38,974 bases of DNA from an uncultured Clostridia bacterium (GTDB taxonomy: Bacteria; Bacillota; Clostridia; TANB77; CAG-508): positions 1 through 38,974 of the forward strand of contig CALXCA010000018.1 of the NCBI GenBank assembly GCA_944386685.1, in the 5' to 3' direction. Position numbers and translations under genes: made by a program. Numbering within the stretch: position 1 is the stretch's first letter; the number at the start of each line of letters is the position of its first letter. The notes beneath the pieces were generated by a model, which ran no database searches, had not been told where the DNA came from, and saw nothing but the letters and a program-made list of their open reading frames with translations. Of the stretch, positions 7,200 through 15,067 are shown one piece after another.

Positions 7200-7541
7200 T
7201 TAGACATCAGTCTTGATGTAAGCAACGCAAGCAATTTGTTTAAGACTATTGGGAATTTCGTACAAGGTGTTCTCACCTTGCTTGATTCTCATCAAGCACC
7301 CAATGTCGTTTACATGCCTCCACGAGATGGAAAGATTCTGGAAGAAAGAAGTATACTCTCCATTGTAGCAGTAATTCTTCTTCACATTTTTGCTTTTCAT
7401 CAAGTCCTCAACATTGAAGAGGAGAAGCTTGTTCTGGCCATTTGCAGCAAGACTGCAGAAGGCAGCTTCACACTTTTCGATGGGCATCCGAAAGAAATTC
7501 GAGTGCCACTCCAGTTTTGTCATAACGTGCTGGTTGTCCAT
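7200..7541 (-). CDS. Hypothetical protein, higher-GC cassette
   Basis: A 113-residue soluble protein without recognised homology. The sequence mixes hydrophobic strands (KLLLFNVEDL) with aromatic and basic stretches (SISWRHVNDIGCLMRIKQG) and ends CVAYIKTDV. A strong AGGAGGT ribosome site precedes ATG 7541. It follows the 7598-7978 gene by 56 bp with a TTGGTCA/TGACCAA hairpin between, so the two may share a transcript. G+C is clearly above the neighbouring housekeeping genes. Confidence 0.7.
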   Translation of the reverse strand: MDNQHVMTKLEWHSNFFRMPIEKCEAAFCSLAANGQNKLLLFNVEDLMKSKNVKKNYCYNGEYTSFFQNLSISWRHVNDIGCLMRIKQGENTLYEIPNSLKQIACVAYIKTDV

Positions 7542-7597
7542 AATAGAACCTCCTGTTCAATCTGCTTGGTCAAAAATCTTTTGAATTTATGACCAAT

Positions 7598-7978
7598 TTA
7601 ATTGGTAGCTATTTCAAGAAACAAAATGCGTTTAGCATTTGTTTCTTTTTCCAAAGAATAGAATTGCTTGTTTTTGTACCAGATGCTAATAATCTGGCAC
7701 TTAGCATCTTTCTCATTTTTTTTGTCATCCAAAATGACGACATACTGTAAAGAACAATCCTGTTCTAACTTTGCTTGATGAATGATATCCCCATGACTGT
7801 TTTTTAAATCTGTTGTTGTTATATTCTCTGCCACCTCCTTAATAAGACTCAAACGAGTTATAACAACACTCTCCCGCAATCCAGGGAGAGTTAACATAGA
7901 AAGCACTGATCTTACATTGCCTTCAACTGCTGATATTTTTCTTCCATCTTTAACAGAATAAAGCCTAAGTCTTTTCAT
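7598..7978 (-). CDS. Hypothetical protein, higher-GC cassette
   Basis: A 126-residue protein of unknown function, starting MKRLRLYSVKDGRKISAVEG. It has a serine- and leucine-rich segment (VRSVLSMLTLPGLRESV) and a C-terminal half rich in lysine and aromatics. The longest frame begins at TTG 7990, but the GGAGGAG that would be its codons 2-3 is the ribosome site for ATG 7978, which I use. That ribosome site lies only about 10 nt after the Fe-ADH terminator's T-run, so there is little room for a separate promoter. Expression may come from terminator read-through. Confidence 0.7.
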   Translation of the reverse strand: MKRLRLYSVKDGRKISAVEGNVRSVLSMLTLPGLRESVVITRLSLIKEVAENITTTDLKNSHGDIIHQAKLEQDCSLQYVVILDDKKNEKDAKCQIISIWYKNKQFYSLEKETNAKRILFLEIATN

Positions 7979-7999
7979 ATGCTCCTCCAAACATAATTC

Positions 8000-8044
8000 A
8001 AAAAAAGCTTATGTTTGATGGACTTTCCATCAAAATCATAAGCT
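8000..8044 (-). terminator. Terminator of the Fe-alcohol dehydrogenase gene
   Basis: On the minus strand TAGCTTATGATTTTGATGG pairs with CCATCAAACATAAGCT through a short loop and is followed by seven Ts. It starts 14 nt after the dehydrogenase stop. It also abuts the ribosome site of the next gene, so it could act as an attenuator for it. Confidence 0.85.
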
Positions 8045-8057
8045 ATTATATCACAAT

Positions 8058-9218
8058 TTAAAATGCTTGTCTATATAATTCGACAAAATCTTCTTTTGTT
8101 ACTTCTCTTGGGTTTCCTGGTTTGCATGGATCTTGCATTGCTTTTTCTGCTAAAAGTTCAAAATCCTCTTCTCTTGCCCCAACATCTCTAACTCTTTGTG
8201 TTATTCCTACAGATTTAGATAATTCAGAAATCATCCATACAAATGTATTAATTACATCTTGGTCATTTAGATGTTCTGCGTCAGGTCTACCAATCTCACA
8301 TAATATTTCTCTAAATCTTTGTGCTGTTGCATGGTCTGCTCCATTAAATCTCATAACTGTTGGCAATAATATTGCATTTGCAATTCCGTGTGGAGTATCA
8401 TAAACAGCTCCTAATTGATGTGCCATAGAATGTACAATTCCTAATCCAACATTAGAAAATCCCATTCCTGCTATATATTGTGCTAACCCCATCATTTCTA
8501 TTGCTTCTTCATCTTTTTCATTTACTGCTGATGGTAAATATTTGAATATTAATTTTATTGCTTTCATATGGAACATATCTGACATTGTGTTATGTGCTTT
8601 TGTAATATATCCCTCAACTGCATGTGTTAATGCATCCATTCCTGTTGCAGCAGCTAGTGATTTTGGCATAGATGCCATTAATTCTGAATCTACTATTGCT
8701 AATATTGGAATGTCATGTGGATCTACACATACCATTTTTATTTCTCTTTCTTCATCTGTTATAACATAATTTATTGTTACTTCTGCTGCTGTTCCTGCTG
8801 TTGTTGGTAATGCTATTAATGGCATACCTCTATTTATTGTATTTGAAGCTCCATTTAGTGATACAATATCACTTCTTTCTGGATTTGTCATAACTATAGA
8901 TACACCTTTTGCAGTATCTATACTTGAACCTCCACCTACAGCAACTATTACATCAGCTCCTGAATTTCTACATGCTTCTACTCCATCTGTTACATTTTTT
9001 ATTGATGGATTTGGTTTTACATCAGAATATACTTCATATGGTATTTCTGCTCTTTGTAAAACATCTGTAACTTTATTTATTAGTCCACATTCTACTAATG
9101 ACTTATCTGTTACAACAAAAGCTTTTTTAAATCCTCTGCTTTTAATTTCTCCTGGTAATTCTTCTCTTGCACCTTTTCCAAAATATGATGTTTCATTTAA
9201 AGTAAATTTAACTGACAT
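8058..9218 (-). CDS. Iron-containing alcohol dehydrogenase, FucO-type
   Basis: A group III (iron-dependent) NAD(P)H alcohol dehydrogenase of about 386 residues, most like lactaldehyde/1,2-propanediol oxidoreductase FucO along its whole length. The N terminus MSVKFTLNETSYFGKGA, the nucleotide-binding GGGSSIDTAKG, the AGTAAEVTINYVITDEE block and the metal-binding DALTHAVEGY and GIVHSMAH...TPHG motifs are all present, supplying the Asp/His/His/His iron ligands. It probably reduces short-chain aldehydes to alcohols in fermentation; the substrate cannot be read from sequence. Start set at ATG 9218 behind AAGGAGTG; the in-frame GTG at 9227 is part of that ribosome site. It stands alone with its own terminator. 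Confidence 0.9.
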   Translation of the reverse strand: MSVKFTLNETSYFGKGAREELPGEIKSRGFKKAFVVTDKSLVECGLINKVTDVLQRAEIPYEVYSDVKPNPSIKNVTDGVEACRNSGADVIVAVGGGSSIDTAKGVSIVMTNPERSDIVSLNGASNTINRGMPLIALPTTAGTAAEVTINYVITDEEREIKMVCVDPHDIPILAIVDSELMASMPKSLAAATGMDALTHAVEGYITKAHNTMSDMFHMKAIKLIFKYLPSAVNEKDEEAIEMMGLAQYIAGMGFSNVGLGIVHSMAHQLGAVYDTPHGIANAILLPTVMRFNGADHATAQRFREILCEIGRPDAEHLNDQDVINTFVWMISELSKSVGITQRVRDVGAREEDFELLAEKAMQDPCKPGNPREVTKEDFVELYRQAF

Positions 9219-9439
9219 ATTTTTCACTCCTTCTTTTGAATTTTTACTGCCTTTATATTGGCAAATTTATATAAATTAAATTTTGCAATTAAATCTCAAA
9301 TAAATATTACTTATTATGATTATTTAAATTATAATACTCTTGAATTCTTTAGAACTTCTGAATAGTAATTAATAATTTTAGTAATATTTAATTATTCTGA
9401 TTAATTGCTCATTTTAAATTATATACATTTTTTTATGTT

Positions 9440-10081
9440 TTAGTCAATAGAAATTTCCATATATTCTTCTGGAATATCAAATAGAGATTTATCAATATCT
9501 GTTGAAATTTCTATTTTTAATGTTTCTTCTTCCATTTGACTAAAAATTGTTTTTATATATACTAGTTTATTGTCATTATCAAAATAAAATCTTGTTTTTA
9601 CTTGACTTTCGTCATCATTTAAAACATTTGTATCTGTAAACATTGTTGTCCCTTGATATTCTTCGTAATAATATTTTTTTCCTCTAATTTTTTCCTCACC
9701 AGTTGTATACTCTCTATTAACAACATCTGCAAGCCAACTTTCAACAACATTTACATCTATATTTGTATTATTATATATATAATATTCTTCTTTTTCATGT
9801 GTAATATATGTTGTTGTATTGTCTTTTATTATTGTTGTTGTATGTGTTCCTGTTGTATAATTATCAATTACAACATTATTTCCATCTTTTACTACAATTG
9901 TTTTATTATTCATATCTTTTTCTTTTTGAAATTGATATGATGTAATGCCATTTAGTTGATTATATACTTCAGAAAGTAAATGTACTTCTGGTTTTTGATT
10001 ATTCCTAATAATTATTAATGCTATTATAATTGCTATAATTAAGATTATTGGAATTACTATTTTTATTATTCTTTTTTTCAT
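9440..10081 (-). CDS. Membrane-anchored extracytoplasmic protein
   Basis: A 213-residue protein with a single N-terminal membrane anchor (about residues 4-25, nearly all Ile/Val/Leu/Ala) after a KKRIIK start, then an exported domain rich in Thr/Tyr/Asn beta strands. Pairs such as TTTIIKDNTTTYITHEKEEYYIY and KTRFYFDNDNKLVYIKT resemble a LolA/LppX-like half-barrel, but the similarity is only by pattern. AGGAAAG precedes ATG 10081. It follows def on the same strand, across about 195 bp filled by the 22-bp tandem array, so co-transcription is possible. Function unknown. Confidence 0.7.
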   Translation of the reverse strand: MKKRIIKIVIPIILIIAIIIALIIIRNNQKPEVHLLSEVYNQLNGITSYQFQKEKDMNNKTIVVKDGNNVVIDNYTTGTHTTTIIKDNTTTYITHEKEEYYIYNNTNIDVNVVESWLADVVNREYTTGEEKIRGKKYYYEEYQGTTMFTDTNVLNDDESQVKTRFYFDNDNKLVYIKTIFSQMEEETLKIEISTDIDKSLFDIPEEYMEISID

Positions 10082-10113
10082 TTGACTTCACTTTCCTTTT
10101 TCTCACTTACTAT

Positions 10114-10260
10114 GGTTGGTCCTTTTTGTTGTTGGGGTCGGTCCCTTTTTCTGTTAGGGTCGGTCCCTTTTTCTGTTGGGGTCGGTCCCTTTTCTTGTTG
10201 GGGTCGGTCCCTTTTTCTGTTGGGGTCGGTCCCTTTTTCTGTTGGGGTCGGTCCCTTTTT
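10114..10260. repeat. 22-bp tandem array of GGGACCGACCCC units
   Basis: Seven head-to-tail units, consensus GGGGTCGGTCCCTTTTTCTG plus TT on the plus strand, six nearly exact and one degenerate at the left (GGTTGGTCC). There are no spacers. Each unit includes the near-palindromic GGGACCGACCCC. It lies between def and the membrane-anchored gene. The same unit occurs singly at three other places in the window. Confidence 0.9.
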
Positions 10261-10278
10261 ATACTTTTTTGTTCTGAT

Positions 10279-10764
10279 TTATTGTTCTGTATTTTCACTT
10301 TGTACATATTCTAATGTTCCTGGAATCATTCTATCTGTAAATACTACACCTTCTAAATGGTCAACCTCATGTGCAATTGCTTGTGCTAGCAAGTCTTTAG
10401 CTTTTAATGTAAATTTCTTTCCATCTCTATCTAAAGCTTCTACAGTTAATTCTTTTGGTCTTACAACCTTTGCATATTGATTTGGAAAACTCAAACACCC
10501 TTCTTCTACTTCATGTTCTCCTTTTGTGTGAGTTATTTTTGGGTTAATAAAAACTCTTGCTCCCTCACCATCTTCTATATCTATTACAACTACTCTTTTT
10601 AGCACTCCAACTTGTACTGCTGATAGTCCAACACCATTATATTTGTACATTGTTTCTATCATATCATCTATTAATGTTTGTATTTTTTCATCTATTTTCT
10701 CTACTTCTTTAGATTTTTTTCTTAAAATTTCGTCTTTTTCTAGTCTCATTGTTCTTATTGCCAT
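10279..10764 (-). CDS. def: Peptide deformylase
   Basis: Metallo-enzyme that removes the formyl group from the N-terminal Met of new proteins at the ribosome exit. The three family motifs are in order: GVGLSAVQVG (GxGLAAxQ), EEGCLSFP (the metal-ligand Cys) and QAIAHEVDHLEG (HExxH). With start ATG 10764 the protein is 161 residues and begins MAIRTMRLEKDEIL, typical of the family. The longer frame from 10782 would put the GGGGAG ribosome site inside the gene. It follows priA by 202 bp, as in the conserved priA-def order. Its leader shares the AGGTTTATAGG motif with the gene at 299. Confidence 0.95.
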   Translation of the reverse strand: MAIRTMRLEKDEILRKKSKEVEKIDEKIQTLIDDMIETMYKYNGVGLSAVQVGVLKRVVVIDIEDGEGARVFINPKITHTKGEHEVEEGCLSFPNQYAKVVRPKELTVEALDRDGKKFTLKAKDLLAQAIAHEVDHLEGVVFTDRMIPGTLEYVQSENTEQ

Positions 10765-10794
10765 TATTTGTTTACTCCCCATAAATTATTTAGG

Positions 10795-10832
10795 TTTTTA
10801 ATAAAGGTTTTACCTATAAACCTATCTTTTCC
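10795..10832 (-). promoter_or_regulatory. Leader motif shared with DUF1064 gene (copy 2)
   Basis: On the minus strand, AGGTTTATAGGTAAAACC then TTTATTAAAAACCTAAAT lies 30-65 nt before def. AGGTTT can pair with AAACCT and inner AGGT with ACCT. Only loop and spacer bases differ from 247-281. Confidence 0.4.
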
Positions 10833-10904
10833 TATTATTACCTATATTATGATATATCAATTTGAATTTTTTGTCAATTAATTTGTATAATAAATTACAG
10901 TTAC

Positions 10905-10958
10905 AGTTCAGTGAGAAATTTATGCAATTATTAATATATCCAAATTTCTCACTGAACT
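10905..10958. repeat. Dispersed hairpin repeat R1, copy 2 (complete)
   Basis: AGTTCAGTGAGAAATTT and AAATTTCTCACTGAACT form a perfect 17-bp stem around a 20-nt loop (ATGCAATTATTAATATATCC). It begins 9 nt after the priA stop on the minus strand. The loop is shared with 49-91 and, reversed, with 23265-23308. Confidence 0.8.
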
Positions 10959-10966
10959 ATATTAAA

Positions 10967-13216
10967 TTACATCATACTATTAGGATTTACATCAATTGTT
11001 ACTCTTGTATTTTTATAGTTCTTATCATAAATTAATTTTAAACAATTATTAAATACTTGATTTGCATCTGCAGTCATATTTCCTTTTACAATCATTCTCC
11101 ATCTTATATGATTTTGAATTCTATCAATTGGTGATGGCATTGGCTTCATTACTTTAAATTCATCCAAATTTAAATTTTCCATCAAATATTTATATACTTC
11201 TAAAGAAACTTTTTTAATTTCATTTTCTAATAAACCATTAAAATTTATTAAAATAATATCTTTAAATGGTGGATACATTAATTGTTGACGTAAAGCTATT
11301 TCTGTTTCATAAAATTCTTTATAATCTTGATTTTTAGCACATTGTATTGCAAAATTATCTGGATTATAAGTTTGAATTATAACTTGTCCTTTTATTTTTT
11401 CTCTTCCAGCTCTACCTGCAACCTGTGTTAAAATTTGGAATGTTCTTTCATTTGCTCTATAATCATCAATATTTAAACTGCTATCTGCTGCAACAACTCC
11501 AACTAATGTTACATTTGGAAAATGATGACCCTTTACTATCATTTGAGTTCCAATTAATATATCTATGTTTTCATCTCTAAATTTATTTAAAATATCTTCA
11601 TGAGAATTCTTTTTAGTTACAGTATCTTTGTCCATTCTAATAGTTGTAGCATTTGGAAATACTTTATTAATTTCTTGTTCTAATCGTTGGGTTCCTGTAC
11701 CAAAATATCTTATTTTAGTACTATGACATTCAGGGCAGACTGTTACAACATTTTGCTCATATCCACAATAATGGCATTTTAATTTATTTTCATATTGATG
11801 ATATGTTAAACTTATATTACAATTTTTGCATTTTACTGTATATCCACATTCTCTGCACATTATAAATGTTGAAAATCCCCTTCTATTTAAAAATAGGATT
11901 GTTTGTCTTTTTTCTTCTAGATTTTTTTCTATTGCATTATGTAATGCGATGCTTAACATTGAACGATTTCCATTTGCAAGTTCTGTTTTTAAATCTACAA
12001 TTTGAACTGTTGGTAAATCAGAATTATTAGCTCTTTTTGTTAATTCTAATAATTTTATATTTCCCTGTTTTGCTTTATAATATGTATTTAAATCTGGTGT
12101 AGCACTTCCTAGTACTAATGGACAATTATTTTCTTTTGCAATTTTTTTTGCAATTTCTTTTGCATCATATTTAGGTACCGCTTCTGATTTATATGAACTA
12201 TCATGTTCTTCATCTATAATTATTACACCAATATTTTCTAATGGCGCAAATATCGCAGATCTTGCTCCTATTACAATTTTAGCATTTCCAGCTTTTATTT
12301 TGTTCCATTCATCATATCTTTCTCCAATTGACAATTTACTATGTAAAACCGCAATTTCTTCTTTATTAAATCTACTTATAAATCTATCAATCATTTGTGG
12401 TGTTAATGATATTTCTGGTACTAATACAATTGCAGTTTTGTTTTGATCTAAAGCTTTTCCTATTAATTGTAAATAAATTTCTGTTTTTCCAGAACCTGTA
12501 ACACCATGAATTAGAAATTCTTCATATTGTTTAATCTCCATTTTATTTGTAATTTGGTCAAAAGTATTTTGTTGTTCTTGTGTTAATTTTAGATTTTCTG
12601 TTTTTTCTAGATTTTTGTTTTCTAATGGATTTCTTTCTACCTTTTTTTCTACAATTTCTATATATCCATTTTTTTCTAATGTTTTAACAATTGCTCTTGT
12701 TCCACTTGTAAACATTTCTATTTCTGGAACTGTTGCTCCCTCATTATTTTTTAAAAATTGTAAAATTTTCTTTTGTTTTTCTGATTTTATTATATTTTCT
12801 GAAATTTCAAATTCTATTTCTTCTATTTCTTTTTTTAAATATACTACTTGAATTTTTTTGTCTTGAACTTTGTTATTTTCTTGTTTTCCTTTTGTACCTG
12901 GTGTTAACATTTGTTTAATACAATCAGATACATTGCAAAAATATCTATTTGCCATCCATTTTGCAAGTTCTATTTGACTTTCTGTTAAATTGTGTTTTAT
13001 TTGAACTATATCTTTTACTTCATATGTTGTTTTTTCTTTTATATTTACAACATATCCTTCTTCTAAATTTGCTTCTTTTCCTTTTGCTGTTTTTCCAAAT
13101 GGTACAAGTACTGTGCTTCCAATCATAACAAGTTCTTCTAATTCTTGTGGTATATTATAATCAAATGTTCTATTTAACTTTTTTGCTGATCTATTTATTA
13201 TTATTTCTGCTATCAT
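10967..13216 (-). CDS. priA: Primosomal protein N' (replication restart helicase PriA)
   Basis: SF2 3'-5' DNA helicase that reloads the replisome at stalled forks. At 749 residues it is of standard length. It shows an N-terminal 3'-DNA-binding domain, Walker A GVTGSGKT (238-245), DEEH box (335-338), SATPDLNTY, and the zinc-binding domain with four CxxC pairs between residues 454 and 497 (CREC, CKNC, CHYC, CPEC), followed by the helicase motifs TGTQRLEQE and QVAGRAGR. GAGGAAAAGAAA precedes ATG 13216. It is followed by def, as in many Firmicutes, but the upstream partner is a kinase rather than coaBC. Confidence 0.97.
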   Translation of the reverse strand: MIAEIIINRSAKKLNRTFDYNIPQELEELVMIGSTVLVPFGKTAKGKEANLEEGYVVNIKEKTTYEVKDIVQIKHNLTESQIELAKWMANRYFCNVSDCIKQMLTPGTKGKQENNKVQDKKIQVVYLKKEIEEIEFEISENIIKSEKQKKILQFLKNNEGATVPEIEMFTSGTRAIVKTLEKNGYIEIVEKKVERNPLENKNLEKTENLKLTQEQQNTFDQITNKMEIKQYEEFLIHGVTGSGKTEIYLQLIGKALDQNKTAIVLVPEISLTPQMIDRFISRFNKEEIAVLHSKLSIGERYDEWNKIKAGNAKIVIGARSAIFAPLENIGVIIIDEEHDSSYKSEAVPKYDAKEIAKKIAKENNCPLVLGSATPDLNTYYKAKQGNIKLLELTKRANNSDLPTVQIVDLKTELANGNRSMLSIALHNAIEKNLEEKRQTILFLNRRGFSTFIMCRECGYTVKCKNCNISLTYHQYENKLKCHYCGYEQNVVTVCPECHSTKIRYFGTGTQRLEQEINKVFPNATTIRMDKDTVTKKNSHEDILNKFRDENIDILIGTQMIVKGHHFPNVTLVGVVAADSSLNIDDYRANERTFQILTQVAGRAGREKIKGQVIIQTYNPDNFAIQCAKNQDYKEFYETEIALRQQLMYPPFKDIILINFNGLLENEIKKVSLEVYKYLMENLNLDEFKVMKPMPSPIDRIQNHIRWRMIVKGNMTADANQVFNNCLKLIYDKNYKNTRVTIDVNPNSMM

Positions 13217-13296
13217 TTTCTTTTCCTCTTGGCTTTAAATATATCACATAATTGATTTTTTAGCAATTAATTATTAGTATAATTTGTTAAATCTAT

Positions 13297-13519
13297 GAAT
13301 GATATATGAAAATGTCCCGACTTATGATTTGAGAAAATGTCCCGTTTATGCCGAGAAAACTTATTGATTTTGAGTAATCATTTGGTATGCTTTTGAAGCT
13401 CAAAGCGTTTATTCCATTAGGTTTGAGCAAAAAATAGGTTTCCAAAGGATTAGAGGCTCAAAGTCAATAAGGAAATTGGAATAAATGGGGCATTTTTAGG
13501 ACATTTTCTCATATCATTC
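13297..13519. mobile_element. Fold-back MITE-like or IS-relic element
   Basis: About 223 bp bounded by imperfect 21-bp inverted repeats: GAATGATATATGAAAATGTCC at 13297-13317 and its complement with two changes at 13499-13519. A second TGAGAAAATGTCC lies just inside the left end, and the subterminal CTTATTGATTTTGAG is also mirrored on the right (CTCAAAGTCAATAAG). There is no coding capacity. Repeated end motifs of this sort occur in some IS families such as IS21; I cannot assign the family. It occupies most of the 13217-13608 gap. Confidence 0.65.
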
Positions 13520-13538
13520 ACATATTTTCTTTAAAATG

Positions 13539-13590
13539 AAAAAAGCCCAAATTATTAAACTTAATTTTGTTTAATAATTTTGGTTTTTTT
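13539..13590 (-). terminator. Bidirectional terminator after the kinase gene
   Basis: CCCAAATTATTAAAC (13546-13560) faces GTTTAATAATTTTGG (13569-13583), with As on the left and seven Ts on the right. It can stop transcription on either strand. On the minus strand it ends the kinase transcript 20 nt after the stop. Confidence 0.85.
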
Positions 13591-13608
13591 CAATATTTAA
13601 ATAAACTT

Positions 13609-14169
13609 TTATTTTTTTAACCATTCATTATATTTTGTTATTATTTCATTTGCAGTTTCTTCTGGAGTAAGTTTTGTTGTGTCTATTACTAAATCGTAAT
13701 TAGACATATCTTCTTTATGTACATGATACAACTTCCAGTATCTGTCATTTTCCATTTTATATCTTCTAATCATATCTGCTTTTTGTTCTTCAACTGTTTC
13801 AAAGCTTTCTGTACTCTTTCTATTTTTGTCATTAAATGCTCTTTGTGCTGCAACATCAATATCTACTCTTAAATAAACTTTAAATGATTCTGGAACTGCA
13901 TACCATCCAAGTCTTGCATCTATTATAAAATTATCATGTTCCTTTGCATATTCTGAAGCACTTTTTTCTATTTGTAAATCTATTTCTGGGTGTTCTGCTA
14001 AAAACGCATTAAAACTAGTTATATCTAGTTTCATATCTTTTGCCAATTTTCTTGCATATTCTCCATTTCTATATATTCCATAATTTAGTTCTTTTATTAG
14101 TATATCTGATACAGTACCTTTTCCTGCTGCTAAGTCTCCCGCAAGTGAGATGATATGTTTCTTTTCCAT
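13609..14169 (-). CDS. Cytidylate kinase-like P-loop kinase
   Basis: A 186-residue nucleotide kinase-like protein. Walker A is AGDLAAGKGT (residues 10-19), with a lid-type block of acidic and basic residues in the middle (QRAFNDKNRKSTESF) and IIDARLGWYAVP preceding it, as in the AAA/cytidylate-kinase-like family. The GPSGxGK loop and length of a true guanylate kinase are absent. In Bacillus the order is remA-gmk-rpoZ-coaBC-priA; here this kinase sits between rpoZ and priA, and gmk and coaBC are missing from the cluster. It probably phosphorylates a nucleotide or a nucleotide-like metabolite; substrate not determined. AAGGAG precedes ATG 14169. Confidence 0.8.
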   Translation of the reverse strand: MEKKHIISLAGDLAAGKGTVSDILIKELNYGIYRNGEYARKLAKDMKLDITSFNAFLAEHPEIDLQIEKSASEYAKEHDNFIIDARLGWYAVPESFKVYLRVDIDVAAQRAFNDKNRKSTESFETVEEQKADMIRRYKMENDRYWKLYHVHKEDMSNYDLVIDTTKLTPEETANEIITKYNEWLKK

Positions 14170-14259
14170 AATTTCTATAAAACTCCTTTTAATATTTTAT
14201 TAAATAATTGTTTTAAGTGTTTACTTTTTATATAGTCTCTTTTAATTTATATTTATAAA

Positions 14260-14469
14260 TTATTTAGAATCTTCTTCTGGTTCTATAATTTTTACTTTGC
14301 CTTCTGCAATTTCATTTGCTGCTAATGTAACAGGTGATTCTTCTTTTACATTTGTTCTAACTGGTGATCCGTTTGCAATTTGTCTTGCTCTTTTTGATGT
14401 GGCAATTACTAATTCGTATCTATTTTTAGCAAATTTTAATAATTCTGAAACTGTTGGTTTTACAATCAT
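14260..14469 (-). CDS. rpoZ: RNA polymerase omega subunit
   Basis: Small subunit that assists RNA polymerase assembly. At 69 residues it is short but complete. The characteristic block ELLKFAKNRYELVIATSKRA and RQIANG (residues 9-34) binds beta-prime, followed by the SPVTLAANEIAEGKV tail. It sits between remA and the kinase as in the conserved Firmicute cluster. GAGAGGAAAATAGA precedes ATG. Confidence 0.92.
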   Translation of the reverse strand: MIVKPTVSELLKFAKNRYELVIATSKRARQIANGSPVRTNVKEESPVTLAANEIAEGKVKIIEPEEDSK

Positions 14470-14613
14470 TCTATTTTCCTCTCTTTCTTAAGGCTTAATT
14501 TAACCATGAAAATATTTGTTTCAAGTTAAGAGCCTATATTTTTTTAATTTTATTTTTTCCTTTTTTATATATTTTTTATGGATTGTTTTATTTTATTATA
14601 TCTCTTTAATACA

Positions 14614-14901
14614 TTATTTTACATTATCTCTGTTTTGTGTATCTTCTTGCTGGATTTGTGGTGTTATATCTTTATCTACTCTTCCTGCTACTGTTTCTGG
14701 TTGAACTGCTGATAATATAATATGTCCAGAGTCCATTATTAGTACTGCTCTTGTTCTCCTCCCACAAGTTGCGTCTATTGCTGTTTTTGTATCTTTTGCT
14801 TCTTGTACCATCCTCTTTATTGGTGCAGATTCTGGACTTACTATTGCTACAATTTTATTTGCTACTATAATATTTCCAAATCCTATATTTACTAATTGCA
14901 T
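14614..14901 (-). CDS. remA: Extracellular matrix regulatory protein RemA (DUF370)
   Basis: A DNA-binding regulator of the RemA/YlzA family, which in Bacillus activates matrix and osmoprotection genes; its targets here are unknown. The 95-residue protein begins [20 protein letters not shown] and carries SPESAPIKR and [17 protein letters not shown], all typical. I start at ATG 14901; the frame can be extended to 14910, but that ATG overlaps the GAAAGGA ribosome site. It is the first gene of the remA-rpoZ-kinase-priA-def group. Confidence 0.93.
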   Translation of the reverse strand: MQLVNIGFGNIIVANKIVAIVSPESAPIKRMVQEAKDTKTAIDATCGRRTRAVLIMDSGHIILSAVQPETVAGRVDKDITPQIQQEDTQNRDNVK

Positions 14902-15067
14902 TATTATCATTCCTTTCTTTATATATTCAAACTATTTATTGCTTTTATTAATTAATTTTACAATTTTCGTTTTGTTTTTCGTTCTATTTTAGCTTTATTA
15001 ATTTGTTTTATTAAAACTTTCACTTTTGTTACAATTAGCTTATTTTATTATTATTTATATTTTTGTA

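Noticed and set aside
10114..10260. CRISPR array (repeated 22-bp unit)
   Set aside because: The units are head-to-tail and nearly identical throughout, with no unique spacers and no cas genes; it is a minisatellite.
10110..10307. Coding frame giving a K/P/Q/T-rich repeat protein on the minus strand
   Set aside because: It arises from the 22-bp tandem unit, has no ribosome site and overlaps the end of def.
14614..14910. Longer remA start at 14910
   Set aside because: That ATG overlaps the GAAAGGA ribosome site; ATG 14901 gives the family's normal N terminus.
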